The notes: a model not told the origin generated them from the sequence alone. 12,221 bases of DNA from Candidatus Nanoanaerosalina archaeon (GCA_022729275.1 JALDAH010000024.1:1-12221), one strand, 5' to 3'. Counted from the first letter of the stretch, positions 6,223-12,170 are shown. Numbers and translations: made by a program.

Positions 6223-6798
6223 TTAAAAAACGTGTTGGTTGAAAAAAGTTTCTATTAACTCGAATGCGTATTTCACATGTAATATAATCGGGTTTGGTTT
6301 ATCCACAGGTGCTCTTTCATCTCCTTCTACATCGTATTCTTCTAGACGGAACAAGTGAGTTAACTGATCCTTATTCAGTTGATGTCTTTCATCTCCTTCT
6401 ACATCGTATTCTTCTAGAGGGAGTAAGAAAAAACTTTCTAATGTACCGTTGATCCTGTTTCCTGGTGTTAAAACGTGTTCATCGACGTTTTCTTCGTCAG
6501 GTATTACTATGCTACTCCCCTCTATTCTTTGTGAGCAGTTTTGAGACAGACTTGAAATGTTATGAGGGAAAGTTTGGTTTAAATAATCTATATCGATGTC
6601 TAGGATGTATCTGTCAGGGTGGTTAGGTCGATTGGAATATGTTGGCGGATCAGCGGGTTCGTAAGTAACGTTGACTATTTCGCCTTTTATCTCGCACTCA
6701 ACTCTAGGAAGAGGTGATAGAGAAACCGCATTTGTTGATGTGAATAAGAAAATAATAAATAATAAGGAAGAAACCGTAAACAGTTTGTTTTTGGCCAT
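6223..6798 (-). CDS. Secreted, probably N-glycosylated protein with internal duplication
   Basis: This 191-residue protein starts with a signal peptide (MAKNKLFTVSSLLFIIFLF, then TSTNA) and has no later membrane segment, so it is probably exported. The first half contains strands such as VECEIKGEIVNVTYEP and RYILDIDIDYL, and later VLTPGNRINGTLE, which look like a small beta-rich, OB-like domain; this is an inference. There are five N-x-S/T sequons (NVT, NQT, NIS, NCS, NGT), typical of archaeal surface proteins. LEEYDVEGDER occurs twice, 24 residues apart, through a 34-bp identical DNA repeat. The ATG at 6798 begins directly at the signal peptide; a poor TATA-like region lies near 6820-6828. 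The stop sits inside a T6A6 palindrome (6218-6231). I know no named family. Confidence 0.75.
   Translation of the reverse strand: MAKNKLFTVSSLLFIIFLFTSTNAVSLSPLPRVECEIKGEIVNVTYEPADPPTYSNRPNHPDRYILDIDIDYLNQTFPHNISSLSQNCSQRIEGSSIVIPDEENVDEHVLTPGNRINGTLESFFLLPLEEYDVEGDERHQLNKDQLTHLFRLEEYDVEGDERAPVDKPNPIILHVKYAFELIETFFNQHVF
6313..6418 (-). repeat. Direct repeat, 34 bp, 72-bp offset, inside the secreted-protein gene
   Basis: The 34 bp at 6313-6346 and 6385-6418 are identical (TCTTTCATCTCCTTCTACAT and onward to TTCTAGA). The 72-bp offset equals 24 codons, so the reading frame is kept. Identity down to third codon positions indicates a recent duplication, while the linker DNA beyond the 34 bp has already diverged or came from another copy. 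Confidence 0.9.
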
Positions 6799-6983
6799 AA
6801 TTCTTTCTTGTGAAATTTATCTTATTAATTTTTTCTGTAGTTGATTAATTCTTTTTTTCATCAGTTCAATATAAACTCTTTCAAGCAAATACTCAAGCTT
6901 ACCGATATTCTGTTCAATAGAAGCCTTAAAAGCAACAAATTTCCATTATAAACAACATAAAAATCCAGAGGGAAAATAAAATC

Positions 6984-6995
6984 TTTTTATTTTAA
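6984..6995 (+). promoter_or_regulatory. TATA-like box for the glycosyltransferase gene
   Basis: TTTTTATTTTAA lies 20-31 nt before the ATG at 7015, as expected for a leaderless archaeal transcript. This supports 7015 as the original start of the frameshifted gene. The remaining 6799-6983 is A/T-rich without visible coding potential. Confidence 0.5.
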
Positions 6996-7014
6996 CTAAC
7001 ACAATTTCATTTTT

Positions 7015-8588
7015 ATGGACCTTCTCAAGGGATTTTTTAATAAAAACGTTGACAAAATCATTATTGCAGTACTTTTTCTCTTTATTGTTATAAACAACAT
7101 ATATATATAGCAAATAACAGTTACACTACATTTCTCCACGAAACCTCTAATATACATTATTCTTACGAAACAACTTTAGAGGAGTCATTTACAGGGCATA
7201 AAAACACTCAAAATCCGCCTTTGTTTATTTTGCTATCAGGTTTTCTTTTCAATTACTTTGGCCATGGTATAAACACAGCCCTGATCCTGAACCATATCCT
7301 CCTTTTGTTGATGTTAATATACACCTATAAACTTGGAAAAATGCTTTATAACAGGGAAACCGGAATCTTATCAACTTTCTTCGTAATCTCGGTTCCTATC
7401 GTAGCAGCGTTCTCCAGAACCTTTGTCTACAAATTCATGGATATTGCCCTGTTACCTGCAATTGTTTACTATCTATTGAACTCCAAAGGATTTACAGATA
7501 GTAGAAACACCATAATATTCCTGGTTTTATCTGTTATAGGTGTTCTTGTTAGGGAAAACCTCTTTATCTATATTTCTATGATAACCACCATATACATTTT
7601 CATGAACCTAAAAAAAGGAAAAGATACAAGAAGTTTTTTAGAAATAACAAGTGCTTTAGCTAGTTTATTCGTTTCAATAACAACCCTAGTCATTTTACTA
7701 CTACCTAGAAGATTTTTAGAATTTTTATGTCACCCTAGTTACGCCCATAACCTGAAACTCTGCTTACAACAAATCATTTTAGAACCAGTTGAAATACTTA
7801 GTGTATCTTCCTTTTACATCAGACAGTTACTACCTTTACTAATAATAATTACAATCAACTCACTAGTATACTTCATTTACAAAACGCATAAGGAGCCATC
7901 TTTTGAAAAAATCTTAACCCTCCTATGGTTAATATTACCGATCCTAATTTACCCGACTTTCTTCTACTTCCCAACCACAATACACATTACACCAATTATC
8001 ATACCACTAGGCTTTATCACCGGCTTCTCTACAACAAAACTGCTAAAATTCTTGAAAACCAGAAATATCTTATCCGGTAACAAAATAATCTATATAGTTC
8101 TAGGGATTTTTATACTGAACTTCGTTTTTTACTCTTACAACTACACTCCATACGTTAACCAAGAAACATACCATGGCCGATTAAACCGAGAACTGAGATA
8201 CTATCCTTCCAACGATTACAAAGAAACCTTTGAAGAAATAGGAAAACACAGAAACCCAAAAGTAGGAAGAATATTCCTGAAAGAAACAGAAGGTGTACAG
8301 TGTTTATGGCCAGTCTACAGGGATAATTACCAGGAAAGATTTCTGAATCTTCGTGGTACTGGGTTTATACCAGAAAACACCAGATTCCTAGATATATATG
8401 ACCAAGAAACACGAAATATCGCATCAGATATAGAAGAAACAGATGTTATCGCCGTAATCCATAAAGGAATAAATTTGGGACAACTGTATTATATAAATAA
8501 TTATTTAGAAGAGGACTGGGAAATAATTGAGACAGTAGAACCGGACTATGGACACATCCAGATAGTTTTTTATAGACCTAGAGACTGA
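7015..8588 (+). CDS. GT-C glycosyltransferase (PMT/ArnT-like), frameshifted near the 5' end
   Basis: The gene reads as a 523-residue GT-C membrane glycosyltransferase if one AT unit is removed from the run at 7099-7109. The first frame (7015-7110) gives a short N-terminus and one membrane helix (KIIIAVLFLFIVINNIYI) and stops at TAG 7108. The second frame is open from 7053 to 8588 and continues naturally with ANNSYTTFLHETSNIHYSYE and FTGHKNTQNPPLF. Those supply the first outer loop with the GHxxxxxPPL pattern of PMT_2/ArnT enzymes. About nine more membrane segments follow, then a soluble C-terminal part of about 150 residues from NYTPYVNQETYHGRL on. Such enzymes move a sugar from a polyprenyl phosphate carrier to a protein or lipid outside the membrane. 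As read, translation from a TTG near 7221 would lack the first helix and catalytic loop. The base composition (C at least as common as G on the coding strand) differs from neighbouring plus-strand genes. Confidence 0.75.
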
Positions 8589-8661
8589 ACAAAAAGCCGA
8601 CAGTATATTAGTTATTGGCAAGTATTTCTGTCCATCTACCTAACTCAAAACCACCAACACC

Positions 8662-8670
8662 TATATATTA
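8662..8670 (+). promoter_or_regulatory. TATA-like box for the 93-residue gene
   Basis: TATATATTA lies 28-36 nt before the ATG at 8698. A second candidate, ACTATAAA at 8674-8681, is closer than usual for a leaderless start. Either would place the transcript start within a few bases of the coding region. Confidence 0.35.
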
Positions 8671-8697
8671 GTTACTATAAAGTAATAACTTATTGTG

Positions 8698-8979
8698 ATG
8701 GACAAAAAAACTGAAGACCGGTACAATGAAGAAGAAAATCGTATAAAAAAAGTTTCGAGGATACACGTACAGAGATACCTGGAAGATCAAGAAAAAATCA
8801 GCAAAGACCCATGTGAAATAACAGAAAACTGGACAGGGTTCATAGGCTACAAAGAAGGATTGGAAAACAGAGAAAGATATGGAATATACGGATTATACTC
8901 CAACAGCAAACCCAGTGGACACCCGATAACCTACGTAGAAGAAACAGAAATCGAAGAATACTTTCCGGAACTCAGCTAA
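8698..8979 (+). CDS. Small hypothetical protein, 93 residues
   Basis: I do not recognise a family. The protein is soluble, charged and acidic, with an N-terminal helical stretch (KKTEDRYNEEENRIKKVSRI) and a C-terminal half rich in aromatic residues and glycine: WTGFIGYKEGLENRERYGIY then GLYSNSKPSGHPITYVEE. There is no signal peptide, membrane helix, zinc motif or catalytic signature. ATG 8698 is preferred over the overlapping GTG at 8695. It begins 110 nt after the glycosyltransferase gene and shares that gene's AAC/ATA-rich codon use, so the two may have arrived together. Two terminator-like structures follow (9004-9034 and 9075-9096), which supports this being a real transcribed unit. Confidence 0.6.
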   Translation: MDKKTEDRYNEEENRIKKVSRIHVQRYLEDQEKISKDPCEITENWTGFIGYKEGLENRERYGIYGLYSNSKPSGHPITYVEETEIEEYFPELS

Positions 8980-9003
8980 AGATTTTGAAACATGTATAGA
9001 GTA

Positions 9004-9034
9004 AAAGAAACAGAATTTTCTTTCTTGTTTTTTT
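9004..9034 (+). terminator. A/T-rich hairpin with T7
   Basis: AAAGAAA (9004-9010) can pair with TTTCTTT (9017-9023) around a 6-nt loop, followed by CTTG and seven T (9028-9034). It lies 25 nt after the stop of the 93-residue gene. The stem is weak, so the T tract may be the active part. Confidence 0.4.
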
Positions 9035-9074
9035 ACAAATTTGTTTAAAAGTTAACCATATTTCCATGAGAACT

Positions 9075-9096
9075 AGAGGCAGGAAACCTCTTTTTT
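9075..9096 (+). terminator. Hairpin plus T6, probable terminator
   Basis: AGAGG (9075-9079) pairs with CCTCT (9087-9091) around a 7-nt loop, with six T at 9091-9096. Its left arm lies in ACTAGAGGC (9072-9080), which is also the start motif of the CTAG-edged repeats, so this may be a decayed repeat copy acting as a terminator. Confidence 0.5.
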
Positions 9097-9115
9097 ACTC
9101 AACCTTTTTCTAAGT

Positions 9116-9301
9116 TTAGAGCCTCCATACAATCAATTTTCAAGTTTTTCAAAGCTTCTAGTAGTAATTATAATATAAACTAGAAGGTCTCTAAATGATT
9201 TTTCAGTGGTTTTTTAAGGTCTATAGTCCTGTTTTAATCATTCATATATTCCAACTAGAGACTTTCTATTTATATTTTTCAATGGTTTTAGAGGGTCTAG
9301 T
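9116..9301 (+). repeat. CTAG-edged repeat block 2 (three copies)
   Basis: Three repeats of 47, 49 and 48 bp lie at 9116-9162, 9179-9227 and 9254-9301, with separators of 16 and 26 nt. Each begins near ACTAGA(A/G) or TTAGAG and ends near CTAGT or TATAGT, with a shared T-rich middle (ATTTTTCAGTGGTTTTT and variants). GCTTCTAGT/ACTAGAAGG and GTCTATAGT/ACTAGAGAC face each other across the separators. The whole 186-bp block is matched by 9482-9672. No coding potential is evident; an ORF that crosses it is treated as chance. Confidence 0.75.
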
Positions 9302-9355
9302 AGTTATTTTGTACTGTATTTTATGTCTCATGGAGGTTTTTTGGGTTTTCTTAGG

Positions 9356-9435
9356 TTTTCAGAAAAGACTGAAAATGACTTTTACTGGAGTAAGTTCCAA
9401 CCATGGTATTACCAGAATTGGAATACAGTCCAATT
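9356..9435 (+). other. Structured unique core between repeat blocks 2 and 3
   Basis: Two perfect 7-bp stems with 6-nt loops occur here: TTTTCAG/CTGAAAA (9356-9375) and AATTGGA/TCCAATT (9416-9435). A third, competing fold pairs TTCCAA (9395-9400) with TTGGAA (9418-9423) and encloses TGGT-ATT-ACCA. The TTGGA segment can join only one of the last two folds, which looks switch-like. The 180-nt core 9302-9481 has no convincing gene; it may be a small RNA or the cargo of a small element. Confidence 0.3.
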
Positions 9436-9481
9436 TTAGTAAAACAGGAAGACATTTAGAGAGGTGAAGTAGGTTTTTAGG

Positions 9482-9672
9482 ATTAGAGGCTTTCTAATGT
9501 TGGTTTTTAACAGTTTCAAAGCTTCTAGTAATAATTATAGGAAAATTGGACTAGAAGCTCTCTAAAATTATTTTTCAGGGTTTTTAAGGTCTCTAGAACG
9601 GTTTTGAATAATTATATATTCTTTACTAGAGGCTTTCTATGTACAATTTTTTAGAATTTTAGAGTCTATAGT
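9482..9672 (+). repeat. CTAG-edged repeat block 3 (three copies)
   Basis: Three 48-bp repeats lie at 9482-9529, 9550-9597 and 9625-9672 with separators of 20 and 27 nt, in the same order as block 2. AGCTTCTAGT (9520-9529) and ACTAGAAGCT (9550-9559) form a perfect 10-bp inverted repeat. The first separator (AATAATTATAGG) resembles 9163-9178 and the second (ACGGTTTTGAATAATTATAT) resembles 9228-9253, so blocks 2 and 3 are an old segmental duplication. The block ends 20 nt before the first operator of the toxin-antitoxin operon. Confidence 0.75.
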
Positions 9673-9692
9673 TTGATCTATTTATTTATACA

Positions 9693-9705
9693 TACAAATT
9701 ATGTA
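9693..9705 (+). promoter_or_regulatory. Operator-like site O1 (TACA-N5-TGTA)
   Basis: TACAAATTATGTA is the first of three matching sites upstream of the MNT gene. It lies 38 nt upstream of the TATA-like box. Arms TACA and TGTA are separated by five A/T bases, suiting a dimeric winged-helix regulator. Confidence 0.55.
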
Positions 9706-9710
9706 AAATA

Positions 9711-9723
9711 TACAAATAATGTA
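9711..9723 (+). promoter_or_regulatory. Operator-like site O2 (TACA-N5-TGTA)
   Basis: TACAAATAATGTA lies 18 bp centre to centre from O1. Its arms extend to ATACA/TGTAT, five perfect pairs. Near-two-turn spacing would place two dimers close to the same face of the DNA. Confidence 0.55.
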
Positions 9724-9742
9724 TGAAAATAAGGATAATATT

Positions 9743-9750
9743 TTTAAATA
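9743..9750 (+). promoter_or_regulatory. TATA-like box for the HEPN/MNT operon
   Basis: TTTAAATA lies 26-33 nt before the ATG at 9776 and 4 nt before operator O3. Repressor at O3 would cover the transcript start; O1 and O2 lie upstream. Confidence 0.5.
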
Positions 9751-9754
9751 TAGT

Positions 9755-9767
9755 TACATATTATGTA
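9755..9767 (+). promoter_or_regulatory. Operator-like site O3 (TACA-N5-TGTA)
   Basis: TACATATTATGTA, with arms extending to TTACA/TGTAA, lies between the TATA-like box and the start codon, overlapping the expected transcription start. The following AAATATA also repeats the sequence after O1. This is the site best placed for repression. Confidence 0.6.
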
Positions 9768-9775
9768 AAATATAG

Positions 9776-10441
9776 ATGAATGAAGAAAAGTCTGGTCGTG
9801 GAGTCTTTATCGATGTTCCTCTGCCTGAGGAAAAAGTGTTCAGGTCGAAGGCTGTCTCGGAAATCCTTGAACTGCTGTCTAAAAATCCTTTCCAGGAGTT
9901 CTCTAAGTCGGAGTTAACGAGGTTAACAGGTTTTGACGGTGGCAGCCTGAAGATAGGTATAGAAACTCTTGAAGCTCTTGATCTTATAGAGAAGAAAGAA
10001 GAAGGTAGGAGAAAATTGGTGAGCATCAACCAGGAGAGGCTCGAAATGCCTGAAAACCCCTTGATGTCGATTCCGCAGAAAGAGTTCCGTAAACCTGTCA
10101 GAAAATTGAAACAGAAACTCATGGAAGAGATGAACTACATAGCAGGAATAATGCTTTTCGGCAGTGTTGCAAGAGGGGAAGCGGACAGAAAAAGCGACAT
10201 CGATGTACTTGTGGTCGTTGAGGACCGGCTGATGGAGGCGAGAAGAATGATGACGGATGTAGTAGCTGAGCTGGAGGAAGAAAAGATAAACGGTGAAAGA
10301 TACGGTTTCGAAGTTCTGGTCGAAGACGTTGAAAGCATCAAGAACAGAAGTCAGAAACTTGTGGAGATATTCTCACAGGGAATAATCCTTTACAAAACAA
10401 AGAAACTAGAGGATCTGAAAGAGGAGGTGCTCCATGGCTAG
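9776..10441 (+). CDS. MNT-type nucleotidyltransferase antitoxin with N-terminal wHTH
   Basis: This 221-residue protein has two parts. Residues about 20-90 form a winged helix: VSEILELLSKNPFQEFSKSE, then LTRLTG, GGSLKIGIETLEALDLIEKK and the wing GRRKLVSIN. Residues about 120-205 form a minimal nucleotidyltransferase with LFGSVARGEADRKSDIDVLV, giving GS129-130 and the metal-binding D141 and D143; FEVLVED at about 178-184 could give the third acidic strand. Haloarchaeal homologues share this wHTH-MNT order. In HEPN/MNT toxin-antitoxin systems the MNT protein neutralises the HEPN ribonuclease, in studied cases by adding AMP to it. The wHTH probably represses the operon through the three TACA-N5-TGTA sites. 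It overlaps the HEPN gene by 8 bp, as coupled antitoxin-toxin pairs do. Confidence 0.88.
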   Translation: MNEEKSGRGVFIDVPLPEEKVFRSKAVSEILELLSKNPFQEFSKSELTRLTGFDGGSLKIGIETLEALDLIEKKEEGRRKLVSINQERLEMPENPLMSIPQKEFRKPVRKLKQKLMEEMNYIAGIMLFGSVARGEADRKSDIDVLVVVEDRLMEARRMMTDVVAELEEEKINGERYGFEVLVEDVESIKNRSQKLVEIFSQGIILYKTKKLEDLKEEVLHG

Positions 10442-10934
10442 CAATAAGATGAAAAGAGTTATGGAGGATGTTAAGAGAGAATTTAAAAGATCAACCGATC
10501 CACGAGAAGTTGAGAAAGGTCTTGACACGGATGATTCCGGAATTATGCAGTTGAGAAAAGCCTGCAGGTTGCTCCAGGCATCTAAAAAACTGGTTGAGGA
10601 AAACGGATACTACACTCTGGTTATCGATGCTTCATTTGTGGCTATGGAGAGGTCTGTTCAGGCGATTCTTCTGGAGAAAGGGATTATTGAAGAAGGAGAA
10701 AAAATTTTTGACCATGAGAAAATACTTGATAAAGGAGAAAAAGCAGGGATATATGGAGAAGATTTCAAGAACGATTTAAAACAAATTTGGAGCGAGAACA
10801 GGTCAAAACACTACTACAGATACGGAAAGCCAACTGAGAAAAGGGCTGAGAAAATACAGGAGCTGGCCGAGTCTTTACATGAACAGGTCAAGGGAATGAG
10901 TTCAGAAGGTTACAAATGCATCTGCAGCACATGA
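10434..10934 (+). CDS. HEPN-domain protein, toxin partner of MNT
   Basis: This 166-residue, mostly helical protein has the HEPN layout. A first helix pair (MQLRKACRLLQASKKLVEEN, then GYYTLVIDASFVAMERSVQA) is followed by a loop with FDHEKIL and a last helix pair beginning LKQIWSENRSKHYYRYG. HEPN RNases usually carry R-x4-6-H; here the region reads R123-S-K-H126-Y-Y-R129-Y-G, with only two residues between R123 and H126. The active site may be shifted or changed. GGAGGTG lies 4 nt before the ATG, inside the end of the MNT gene, and the 8-bp overlap points to translational coupling. Its likely job is tRNA or mRNA cleavage held in check by MNT; an inactive partner role cannot be excluded. Known from the family: HEPN/MNT pairs. 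Inferred: toxicity. Confidence 0.8.
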   Translation: MASNKMKRVMEDVKREFKRSTDPREVEKGLDTDDSGIMQLRKACRLLQASKKLVEENGYYTLVIDASFVAMERSVQAILLEKGIIEEGEKIFDHEKILDKGEKAGIYGEDFKNDLKQIWSENRSKHYYRYGKPTEKRAEKIQELAESLHEQVKGMSSEGYKCICST

Positions 10935-10966
10935 CATTTAGAAAAAATGATTTCTTTCTTTAAAAC

Positions 10967-10974
10967 TTTTATAT
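10967..10974 (+). promoter_or_regulatory. TATA-like box for the nuclease gene
   Basis: TTTTATAT lies 25-32 nt before the ATG at 10999 and so favours that ATG over the in-frame TTG at 10981. No Shine-Dalgarno sequence is present. Confidence 0.5.
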
Positions 10975-10998
10975 GAAGGTTTGTTAAATTTTTATAAT

Positions 10999-11688
10999 AT
11001 GCCAAGAGCAGGGCCATTATTGCAAATATTGAGAGAAATAAATGAATTTAATTCTGAAACTTTAGACGAAATAAAGGAGGAGTATACTCAAAGAATTGAT
11101 AGTAGAGAAGAATATGACGAAGAAAATGATTATATAATAGCAATTAAGAATTCACTTAAAAGTAAAATTAATAATAATGATCTTTCCTATAGAGATCTAA
11201 TGCACCATATTTTAAACAATATAAACGATAGTAAAGTTATTACTGTTCTAATAAGGGAAGTACTTGAAAATATGGAATTTTCAGGCAATATAACTACAGA
11301 GGGAGGTTCTAATATTAGAGAAAAATGGATACAAGGAGAAGTATATCAAAGTTTAAGAAATGCAATTGAATTTTATGATAAAGATTATGAAGTTCAATGT
11401 AATAGAAGATATGACGGTGTAGAAATGGATTTAATCGTTAAAAACAGTAGTAATATGTATGGTATTGAAGTTAAAAGAGCTGACAACTCAAGTAATTTTG
11501 ATAGAGCAACTAATCAACTATTAAGGTATAAAGAAGAAGCAGGTGTGAATAGAGCTTATTTGTTTGTAACATATGAAAGTGAGTCATATAATCCTGATGA
11601 AAATGATAGTATATCAAGTACTTTAAATAATGTTTCGAATTTAGATAAGATCAGTGAAAATGATATAATATACACTTCACTAGAGTAA
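10999..11688 (+). CDS. PD-(D/E)XK nuclease-like protein
   Basis: This 229-residue protein ends in a restriction-endonuclease fold. The motif residues are E114 (WIQGEVYQSLRNAIEFY), D144 (RYDGVEMDLIVKN) and E157-x-K159 (YGIEVKRADN), then FDRATNQLLRYKEEAGVNRA and YLFVTYE, the usual helix and last strand. The N-terminal half (residues 1-95) is helical and charged, possibly for DNA binding or partner contact. Likely activity is metal-dependent DNA cleavage; the exact role (restriction, Mrr-like, repair) is not visible. No methyltransferase lies in the window. The gene is markedly richer in A/T (many ATA, AAT and AAA codons) than the MNT/HEPN genes to its left and the gene remnants to its right, which suggests separate acquisition. 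Its stop is directly followed by the stop of the minus-strand metallopeptidase remnant. Confidence 0.75.
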   Translation: MPRAGPLLQILREINEFNSETLDEIKEEYTQRIDSREEYDEENDYIIAIKNSLKSKINNNDLSYRDLMHHILNNINDSKVITVLIREVLENMEFSGNITTEGGSNIREKWIQGEVYQSLRNAIEFYDKDYEVQCNRRYDGVEMDLIVKNSSNMYGIEVKRADNSSNFDRATNQLLRYKEEAGVNRAYLFVTYESESYNPDENDSISSTLNNVSNLDKISENDIIYTSLE

Positions 11689-11877
11689 TCAATACCTCTT
11701 TAGATAGTCTTTTTTGGAGTAAACAAGTCTGTGACTGTTTTCTTTCAGCCAGGTGTATGGTTTCTCGTATTCCGGGTATACCTGTTTCAGCTTTGACCAG
11801 AACTTTTCCTCGTGGTTCCTGTTTTCCAGGTGCACCAGTTCGTGTACTACCATGTATTCCAGGACGTGTTCAGGAGG
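11689..11877 (-). pseudogene. C-terminal remnant of a YgjP/DUF45-type metallopeptidase
   Basis: On the minus strand 62 codons before TGA 11689-11691 encode PPEHVLEYMVVHELVHLENR and then NHEEKFWSKLKQVYPEYEKP, ending YLKRY. HELVH followed by H six residues later, then FW, is the zinc site and flank of the YgjP-like (DUF45/WLM) family. The family normally has about 170 further residues before this point. Upstream of PPE the frame turns into sequence without family character, so homology stops sharply at 11877. No start codon or promoter is near. The remnant has higher GC than the nuclease gene beside it and keeps good codon patterns, suggesting a recent loss. It was probably intact until a deletion joined it to the following remnant. 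Confidence 0.75.
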
Positions 11878-12170
11878 AGTTGTTTGTGGAGGATAAACAG
11901 AGCTTTTACTCCGGAAGACCTGATATCATCTTCGAACATTATGATGGAAATGGCGGTATTGAGAAGGTGGAGGTTGGAGAGGTCAAGTACACGGACAAAA
12001 AACAGACATTCAAACAAGGACTGGAAGAACTGATCGAATACATGTACTACGTAAGGAAAAACTCAGAATATCTGGAAGAAGAAGGAAAAGTGGAAGGAGT
12101 TTTAGTGGTGGATCATACTATAGAAATTAATAGAAAGAAATTTCAAAATATTAGATTTCTTCTATTTTAA
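11871..12170 (+). pseudogene. C-terminal remnant of a PD-(D/E)XK-like protein
   Basis: The plus-strand frame carries genuine-looking protein from about 11871: EELFVEDKQSFYSGRPDIIF, then EHYDGNGGIEKVEVGEVKYT and KQTFKQGLEELIEYMYYVRK. GRPDII with a later GEVKYT fits the D and ExK strands of a PD-(D/E)XK fold, and the following helix GLEELIEYM is typical. The same frame stays open back to a GTG at 11757, but that part is the antisense of the metallopeptidase remnant and has no meaning of its own. The N-terminal half, with any first catalytic glutamate, is missing. An 'AGGAGG' shared at the junction (11872-11877) could be the microhomology used by the deletion. The original protein was probably a restriction- or McrC-like nuclease; the exact family is not recognised. 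The last 51 nt of the window show nothing. Confidence 0.6.

Noticed and set aside
6218..6231. T6A6 palindrome as a regulatory site
   Set aside because: GTTTTTTAAAAAAC holds the stop codon of the secreted-protein gene; such A/T palindromes are expected by chance here, though a two-way terminator role is possible.
9403..9459. 18-codon frame MVLPELEYSPILVKQEDI
   Set aside because: It looks protein-like but is too short, has no promoter or ribosome site and overlaps the competing hairpins; it could be a gene-end relic, which cannot be shown.
9195..9467. 90-codon plus-strand ORF through the repeat block
   Set aside because: It crosses two repeat copies and the unique core, gives low-complexity Phe/Leu-rich sequence and has no ribosome site; it is best explained as chance in T-rich DNA.
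9116..9672. CRISPR array
   Set aside because: Repeats are degenerate, separators are short (16-27 nt), variable in length and related to each other, and no cas gene is present.
9754..10122. Minus-strand ORF opposite the MNT gene
   Set aside because: It is Ser/Phe/Leu-rich antisense of a clearly conserved nucleotidyltransferase frame.
11757..11870. N-terminal part of the open frame ahead of the nuclease remnant
   Set aside because: It is the antisense strand of the metallopeptidase HELVH region; the Pro/Arg/Cys-rich translation is an artefact.
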